Shown here: in pieces, positions 29,124-34,393 of the stretch
Numbering within the stretch: the first letter of the stretch is position 1
How the letters are laid out: each line of letters starts with the position of its first letter
NCBI GenBank assembly: GCA_003427395.1
Contig: BFEA01000172.1
Coordinates: 127,011 to 161,403, forward strand
Source of the DNA: Chara braunii
Lineage: Eukaryota; Streptophyta; Charophyceae; Charales; Characeae
Direction of reading: 5' to 3'
Length of the DNA: 34,393 bases
Program-made: the position numbers and the translations under genes
The notes under the pieces: model-generated
Told to the model about the DNA's origin: nothing
The model's database searches: none
The model's input: the letters and a program-made list of their open reading frames with translations, nothing else

Positions 29124-29378
29124 ATGGGTCATACTGGTAGTAGTTCAAACCCGGAATGTGGCCAATTTGGCCAATTCACCGTGCTCGAAGAATTTGGCCA
29201 CTTCCCCAAATTACGAGGCCTAAAATTTGGCGAGTTTGGCGCACTGGGAGAATCTGGCCACTTTGGCCCACTGGGAGAAACTGACCAATTTGGCCCACGC
29301 CAGAAGAGCTCGGCCAACTTAGCCCACGGGACCTTCTCCCAAGAAGGAAGAAGCACAAAGTCGGGCCTTTTGCAATAA
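29124..29378 (+). repeat. Degenerate repeat encoding G-x-F-G motifs
   Basis: An imperfect repeat with units containing GGCCA(A/C)TTTGGCC and CTGGGAGAA. The plus frame is open and reads repeated GQFG, GHF and GEFG motifs (for example CGQFGQF, GEFGALGESGHFG). FG-type repeats occur in nucleoporins, but the frame is only 84 codons with no other feature, so I treat it as a DNA repeat with an incidental frame. Confidence 0.4.
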
Positions 29379-29944
29379 TTCGGCTCAAATCTGCATAAGC
29401 TGTGGGCTCTAGGTCGTCACTTATGGTCAAAGCCCCGAAACGGGGGTCAAAAGTCACACCCTAAGTCTGAGAAAGCCTGGGCACAGGCCTAAGGCCAAGG
29501 CGTACCCGGGGCTGGGCCAAAGACAGCATTCGGAGGCCCTACGAGCAGTAGTTGACTCTAGGAAAGTCAACGGGTCAACCCCAGCACGGTATTCCAGGCC
29601 CAAAGGTCGAAGTCAACCCGCTTGTCAGCCACGGAAGCCGATCAGATGGACATCATTGGTTGTCTGCAGGTATCCAGAAGAATCCGGTCCAAGTGGGACA
29701 CGTGGGAAATCTGCAACTGTGCAGCATCCAGGCCATTGGCTTCCAATTGATCTGGGCCATCAACCCCAGGAGACCAGAGGCTGGTCAACGTGACGCTATA
29801 AAGTTGACCCAACCCCTGCTTGGTGATCATTCTGCCTTGCGCTGGCTCGATGCTGGTGTGTAACACAAGGTTGCTAGAGCCGTATGCTGTCGCCAGATAC
29901 TAGTAGTGGGCGCCAGCCTTGAGGGAGATTATGCTGTCGTGGCC
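29379..29944. other. No gene recognised
   Basis: The overlapping open frames at 29552-29863 (plus) and 29642-29866 (minus) have no recognisable domain. Confidence 0.45.
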
Positions 29945-30086
29945 GTAGCCGCATAGATTTAGACCTTGATCGGAGTGTGGACGAGGAGGACGAGGTTCTG
30001 GACTGTGAGATTGGTGTAGCCGCGTAGATTTAGACCTTGATAGGAGTGTGAGCGAGGAGGAGGAGGTTCTGGACTGTGAGATTGGT
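29945..30086. repeat. 71-bp tandem duplication, two copies
   Basis: Units 29945-30015 and 30016-30086 differ at about five positions. Each begins GTAGCCGC and ends GACTGTGAGATTGGT. The ending TGTGAGATTGGTGTGT also occurs once at 1076-1091, near the left LTR end. Confidence 0.95.
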
Positions 30087-30683
30087 GTGTGTGATGAGGG
30101 GAAGCTTACCTGGACTTACCTGTGCCGTCGTGTGTGACATGCTGCTCGTCGCCAAGAAGAAGATCTGTGCCATCCTCTCTGTGTGCTGCTTACGTGGATG
30201 GAGGATGGGCGCCCTGTTGTGACACTGTTCATTAATATGTCAGAGATTGTCAGAGGAGAACTGCATTGCTGATGTGCCAAGAGAGTGAGATGCCCGAGGA
30301 GGAAGTGGGCTTGAGGAGGGACTATTGCTTTATTGTTTCTCATGGAAACTCTCCTCCTCCTCCTCTGTGTCTCTTATCCCCCTTCTCTCACTCTCTTCTC
30401 TGAAGTTCGAGACACTGGGAGATTGCATGTATTTCGGGCATGGACACAAGCAATTTCTGGAGACATTATTGCTGCACTGAGTCAGACTTGTATGACGACA
30501 TTCACGAGCTTCTCATTTGTCTGGGTTCATTGCACTTTCTTAATTTAATTATTACTTTCTGGCCTAAAAAGTCAAACCAGAAGTCAAGCATACGAGCTTC
30601 ACGTTGAACCCGGATTCAAGTGGCTGAATGGTACACACATGTAGCTCCTAATAAACAGAACATGAGCTCCAAAGCTGATGGAA
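30087..30683. other. No gene recognised
   Basis: A CT-rich tract lies at about 30345-30405. No recognisable coding motif. Confidence 0.5.
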
Positions 30684-31022
30684 CCAGGGCCGAGCCCCCA
30701 CTAGCAAAGAGGATTGGATTAAACCACCAGTACCTTTCTCAGCCATAGATGCCGAGCCTAAAATAGCCCTGTGCACCAAAAAAAAAAAAGAACCGTCGTG
30801 GGACTCATTTTGGCCGGAGCCGCCAGGCCTCCCGCGGTCACCCGCCGCTTCTCGGCAAAATCACTGGGAAAGGTACTGGTGGTTTAAGCTCCTGAATCTG
30901 GATGTGCTTTATCCAGAGATGCAGAAAAGTCGTTCAATCTCAATTTCCTGCACCTCTCGACAAGCACGGCCAGATTCAGGCATTCAATCTAATCCTCTTT
31001 GCTAGTGGGACCTCGCCCCAGG
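30684..31022. mobile_element. Foldback element, family II copy a, with nested insertion
   Basis: The outer arms are inverted over at least 45 bp: CCCACTAGCAAAGAGGATTG on the left and CAATCTAATCCTCTTTGCTAG on the right, with CCTGAATCTGG and CCAGATTCAGG further in. The palindrome continues almost to the centre (GAGATGCAGAAAA / TTTCCTGCACCTCTC), so the element is a hairpin of about 160 bp once the TTAA element at 30719-30897 is excluded. Related copies lie at 31884-32013 and 32143-32190. Confidence 0.75.
30719..30897. mobile_element. TTAA-type MITE, family I copy b, nested
   Basis: TTAA at both ends (30719-30722, 30894-30897). Inside are ACCACCAGTACCTTTCTCAG and its near-perfect complement (one mismatch in 20). 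The length is 175 bp plus one TTAA, as for copy a. It sits in the left arm of a foldback element, whose other arm lacks it. The interior differs from copy a. Confidence 0.85.
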
Positions 31023-31116
31023 TGAATACAATAATGTTAGGAGCTACCCCCTTCTCAGAAAAAGGAAAAAGAAAAAAAAAGGGGGAAATTGCATCTGTAG
31101 ATTATGTACCCCATTT

Positions 31117-31348
31117 AAACTTGGGAATACCCACTATTCCCAGCACCCAACTGGCATCGATACCCGGACCCTGTTCAACTTAACGTACTACCAAACTTTC
31201 CCGGGTGAAATTGCGCAATGCACACGTACCTGAAACTTGGGAATACCCGCTATTCCCAGCACCCAACTGGCATCGATACCCGGACCCTGTTCAACTTAAC
31301 GTACTACCCAACTTTCCCGGGTGAAATTGCGCAATGCACACGTACCTG
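31117..31348. repeat. 116-bp tandem duplication, two copies
   Basis: Units 31117-31232 and 31233-31348 begin AAACTTGGGAATACCC and differ at only two positions, indicating a recent duplication. Each contains CCACTATTCCC/CCGCTATTCCC and TTTCCCGGGTGAAATTGCGC. Confidence 0.97.
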
Positions 31349-31505
31349 GTACCGCAGGCCCTCAGTAGAAGAGCTCAAAATTATGCTCACACCCAGAAAC
31401 AGGCCTGACAAAATTTGTGGCTGGACCCACACCGAGATGGCATTTCAATTGCACGTTCCCGCTGTTCCCCATCTTCGTTCTCATCCTCCCCCTCCATCTT
31501 CCCGT

Positions 31506-31573
<68 letters not shown>
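31506..31573. repeat. Compound (AC)n(AG)n microsatellite
   Basis: AC to about 31518, then AG to 31573. Confidence 0.97.
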
Positions 31574-31576
<3 letters not shown>

Positions 31577-31883
31577 CTCGGTCCACTACACAGCATGGTA
31601 AATGTATCTGGAGCTGTAATAGTCCCCATACACTTGAAACATTGGATATATTCAAATGTCCCTGGACGACAAAACGGATGCACGTCGAATGTTGTATACT
31701 AGAGTGAGTCCTGATGTGAGAAGTGGGGGGGAGAGCAAGAGTGAGAGAGAGAGAGAGAGGCAGGCACCTGTCAACGGGCTCATGAGAGAGAGGGGGGGGG
31801 GGGGGGGGGAAGATTGAAAGGAGAGCCATGCACCTGTCGACTATGGGTGCACGTGAGTGAGAGAGAGAGGCAGGGAGGAGGGG
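31574..31883. other. No gene; low-complexity purine DNA
   Basis: GA tracts at about 31743-31758 and 31858-31869, and 18 consecutive G at 31792-31809. Two GCACCTGTC-containing segments form a degenerate repeat. Open frames here are products of the simple repeats. Confidence 0.6.
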
Positions 31884-32013
31884 GAATGGATTAAAAATAA
31901 TGCCCGAATCTGGAGGTGTTTGTGGACAGGTGCAGAAAATCGTGATTTCTGCATCTCTCTGTGAAGACATCCAGATGCAGACGCTTAAATCCATCCTCTT
32001 CATGAGTGGGACC
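31884..32013. mobile_element. Foldback element, family II copy b
   Basis: The left arm GAATGGATTAA...GAATCTGG and the right arm CCAGATGCAG...TTAAATCCATCCTCTTCATGAG form an imperfect hairpin like copy a. The outermost CCCACTAGC of the left arm is lost, while the right arm ends in GAGTGGGACC. Confidence 0.6.
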
Positions 32014-32023
32014 TTGCGGCCTG

Positions 32024-32115
32024 TCTCTTTCTCTCTCTCTCACTTTCTATCTCCCCACACGCACGCATTGAGAGAGAGAGAGAGAGGAGCTGTGTGTGTG
32101 AGAGAGAGAGAGAGA
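32024..32115. repeat. CT/GA/GT microsatellite cluster
   Basis: CT (about 32026-32040), GA (about 32069-32086) and GTGTGTGT followed by GA (to about 32115), lying between two family II ends. Confidence 0.85.
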
Positions 32116-32142
32116 AGCGCTGGGAGACAGGGGGGGGGAGGA

Positions 32143-32190
32143 GGTCCCACTAGCAAAGAGGGTTGGATTAAGCAACTGAATCTCAACCTT
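32143..32190. mobile_element. Family II foldback end, partial copy c
   Basis: GGTCCCACTAGCAAAGAGGG and then TTGGATTAAGCAACTGAATCT match the left arm of copy a. No matching right arm follows. Confidence 0.6.
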
Positions 32191-32247
32191 TTAAATGCCT
32201 ACATGCAGAAATGCACTACATCCCTTTCACAGTTCTGACTTTTTAAC

Positions 32248-32277
32248 AGGCGAAGTGTTCTCAGGCGAAGTGTTCTC
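32248..32277. repeat. 15-bp tandem duplication
   Basis: Two copies of CAGGCGAAGTGTTCT. Confidence 0.9.
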
Positions 32278-32334
32278 ACTTTGGGTTTCTTTGTTTCGCA
32301 CGTTTTTCTAAGAGCAAATTCTGAACCCCACCCC

Positions 32335-32585
32335 CCAAAAACAGGCACCGAAGACTGGGGGGTTAAAAAATTTGGGTGCCCTCCCAGTCGCGCCCCCCCC
32401 CCCCCCCCTTCACAAACATTCAGTCAAACCTTGACCCCCGGACTTCAGGGGGTTCAGGCTCCAGCAAATCCGATGTCAACGCACTTTTCTTTTCTTTCAT
32501 TTTCCCATCCTGCTGAACCTCAAAAAACAAAACACAAAAATCACCGAGGACTGGGGGGTCAAAAAATTTGGGTGCCACCAGCCGC
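32335..32585. repeat. Spaced direct repeat of about 40 bp, with poly-C
   Basis: GACTGGGGGGT(T/C)AAAAAATT followed by TGGGTGCC occurs at about 32353 and 32550, roughly 197 bp apart. Sixteen consecutive C lie at 32393-32408. Confidence 0.8.
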
Positions 32586-32854
32586 GTTTCTTTTCTTTTC
32601 CCTTCTCTTTCTCTTCTTCGACAAAGCAATCACTCAATCAATCAATCAATCAATACACACACACACATATGCACACATGCACACATACACCCCCCTCCGC
32701 ACACACGCACATGCACACGCACGCACACACAGGCACACAGGCACGGGCGTGCACACACGTGTGCATAATTGGGCTCCTGTTTTTTTTTTTCCCCCTTTTC
32801 TTTCTCTTCTTCCATAGACCAATCAGTCAATCAATCAATTAGACCAATCAATCA

Positions 32855-32901
<47 letters not shown>

Positions 32902-32962
32902 CACACATAAACCCCCCTCCAGAGGCACGGGCATGCGCACACGTGTGCATAATTGGGCTTAT
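32586..32962. repeat. Tandem units of about 190 bp with CA tracts
   Basis: Two units share the order TTTCTCTTCTTC, CAATCAATCAAT, CA dinucleotides, ACCCCCCTCC, then GCACGGGC(G/A)TGC, CACACGTGTGCATAATTGGGCT. The second contains a pure CA run at 32857-32899. Confidence 0.7.
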
Positions 32963-33157
32963 CCATCAGTCAAATGCATCCTGGGCAGACTGTAGGGGTT
33001 CAACCTCATTACAAGTTGGTGAAAGTCCGACAAAACAGTCTGGCATTGCGAACACGACAACATACACACACATGCAAACACAGTCGCACAGACTTGTGTG
33101 CACGCACTGCACGTGCATACACACATGCACACAGATGCACGCAGGCACACACAAATC

Positions 33158-33690
33158 TTTCGTCCAATCTAATTAATCACCCAGATTTACCAATCAGCGA
33201 ACCAATCAGCTAATCAATCACCCAACAATGCACCCGCCCTCTCTTTCGCTACTCAACTCAATCTAATCCATCAGCCAACAACATCCCACAACACAGCTTT
33301 CGTTCAATCTCTTCAATCACCCAGACTTACCAATCAGCGGATCTATAAGCGAACCAATCAGCTAATCAATCACCCAACAACGCAATCGCCCTCTCTTTTG
33401 CTACTCTACTCAATCTGATCCATCAGGCAACAACACAGCTTTCGTTCAATCTAATCAATCACCCAGATTCATCAATGAACTAAGCAATCAACCAGCTAAG
33501 CAATCACCCAACAATGCGGTGGTCCCTTCTTTTTCCTATACTCAATCTAGTTCATCAGCCAACAACACTACTTTCGTGCAATCTAATCAATCACCCAGAT
33601 TTACTTATCAGACAATCAGCCCCATCCTGCAAGATTGCCCACATCCAGCGATTCCATCTATACATGATCACCCAACAACAACTTTCCAAT
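33158..33690. repeat. Satellite-like repeat, period about 140 bp, four units
   Basis: The sequence TTTCGT(T/C/G)CAATCT followed by AATCACCCAGA(T/C)T starts at 33158, 33298, 33440 and 33572 (spacings 140, 142, 132). Other positions also recur, such as GCTAATCAATCACCCAACAA, GCCCTCTCTTT and ATCAGCCAACAACA. Confidence 0.8.
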
Positions 33691-34190
33691 TCAATCCTAA
33701 CAAATCTGATCAATCTAATCAATCTAATCAATCTAATCAATCTAATCAACCTAATCAATCTGATCAATCTAATAAAGTACTAATCCACAGACCTCCATAC
33801 TTATCTTGAAATTAGGATTTAGTCATGATATGAAACGTCAATCTCATCAATCTAATCAATCACCCATTAATCCGATCAGCGACTCGTTTGCAGCTCCATC
33901 TAATATGCCAATCACTGCCTGATATAGAGCCACCAATCCGTGGATCCGCCCTCTCCTCCAAGACAAGATTGCCCACATCCAGCGATACATCTGCTGCATG
34001 GTCACCCAACAACACTTTTGGAATCCCTCCCCTATAAATCTAATCAATCTAATCAATCTAATCAATGTATAATCAATCTAATCAATCTAATCAATGTGAT
34101 CAATGTAATCAATGTAATCAATCACCCAATTATCCGATCAGCCACGCTTTTGCAACTCAATCTACCAGTCTACTGATAGAACTACCAATC
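33631..34190. repeat. Larger repeat unit of about 334 bp with 9-bp CAATCTAAT arrays
   Basis: AAGATTGCCCACATCCAGCG begins at 33631 and again at 33965. In both units a CACCCAACAAC block is followed by a 9-bp (CAATCTAAT)n array (33705-33772, 34036-34120), then ATCCGATCAGC(G/C)AC and a Cys/Gln-type low-complexity tail. The array gives artificial NLI and QSN peptide repeats. Confidence 0.8.
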
Positions 34191-34393
34191 AGTCAATCAG
34201 TGAATGCGCATCACCCAGAATCCACCGCAGAGCCAGAGCAGACTCGGCAGAACTCCGCGCGGAAGCCCATGGAACCTGCGGTCCCAGAACAAACCGCTGT
34301 CTCTAAATCTAAAAATTTTGCTCTCCATTCGTTCCAGGACTAGCGACAAACCCTCTATTCCTGAATACACCCCCGCCCCCCGCCCCTTCTCTC
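34191..34393. other. No gene recognised
   Basis: The final 200 bases show no repeat or coding motif. They end in a C-rich stretch at the window edge. Confidence 0.5.

Noticed and set aside
33158-33690. Regularly spaced repeats resembling a CRISPR array
   Set aside because: The repeats and the intervening sequence are both conserved between units, units are about 140 bp, there are no cas genes, and the context is eukaryotic.
33514-34343. Frames with (NLI)n and (QSN)n repeats
   Set aside because: Products of the 9-bp CAATCTAAT array.

Overview
This window looks like intergenic or heterochromatic DNA from a large, repeat-rich eukaryotic genome. Evidence: many long AG/CT, GT and CA microsatellites; Ty3/gypsy-type retrotransposons with a tRNA-Met primer site; several families of short inverted-repeat (MITE-like) elements; a probable tRNA-derived SINE; satellite-like arrays; and no bacterial gene organisation. 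A plant-lineage genome, possibly a charophyte alga, would fit, but that is an inference from repeat style only. I found no intact host gene. Single N bases at 15911 and 20708 mark assembly uncertainty.

Left part (1-13.3 kb): the 3' end of an LTR plus a primer-binding site near 1.12 kb; a decayed coiled-coil protein remnant at 3.1-3.9 kb; the first copy of a dispersed repeat called R here (5.65-6.43 kb); a cluster of small inverted-repeat elements (6.7-8.6 kb); a short reverse-transcriptase-like fragment (9.1 kb); a minus-strand SINE (9.86-10.01 kb); and a possible remnant of a ubiquitin-specific-protease-like gene (11.0-11.8 kb, minus).

Centre (13.35-27.43 kb): the main structure. Two diverged copies of one Ty3/gypsy family lie tail to tail, plus strand 15469-20430 and minus strand 26718-20431. 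They meet at a short palindrome inside the reverse-transcriptase (RT) region. Each has an LTR of about 210 bp, a tRNA-Met primer site, a long leader, and decayed gag, protease and RT. Beyond the break, RNase H and integrase are missing from both. Each LTR is flanked on its outer side by an R copy in mirrored orientation (14735-15438 and 26738-27426), so the symmetry covers about 12.7 kb. A 1.8-kb element with TTAA target duplications (20492-22305) sits inside the RT of the minus copy. Its interior is an array of palindromic cores separated by long CT, GA and GT tracts. It shares terminal inverted repeats with two elements of about 175 bp at 6911-7090 and 30719-30897. A chromovirus-like integrase C-terminal remnant lies at 14345-14734 on the minus strand.

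Right part (27.4-34.4 kb): short tandem duplications; a foldback element carrying a nested TTAA element (30.68-31.02 kb) with two relatives near 32 kb; microsatellites; long CA-rich units; and a satellite-like block (33.16-34.19 kb) with a period of about 140 bp, a larger unit of about 334 bp and embedded 9-bp arrays.

The recurring theme is nesting and inverted symmetry: elements inserted in elements, with junctions clear enough to order the events.
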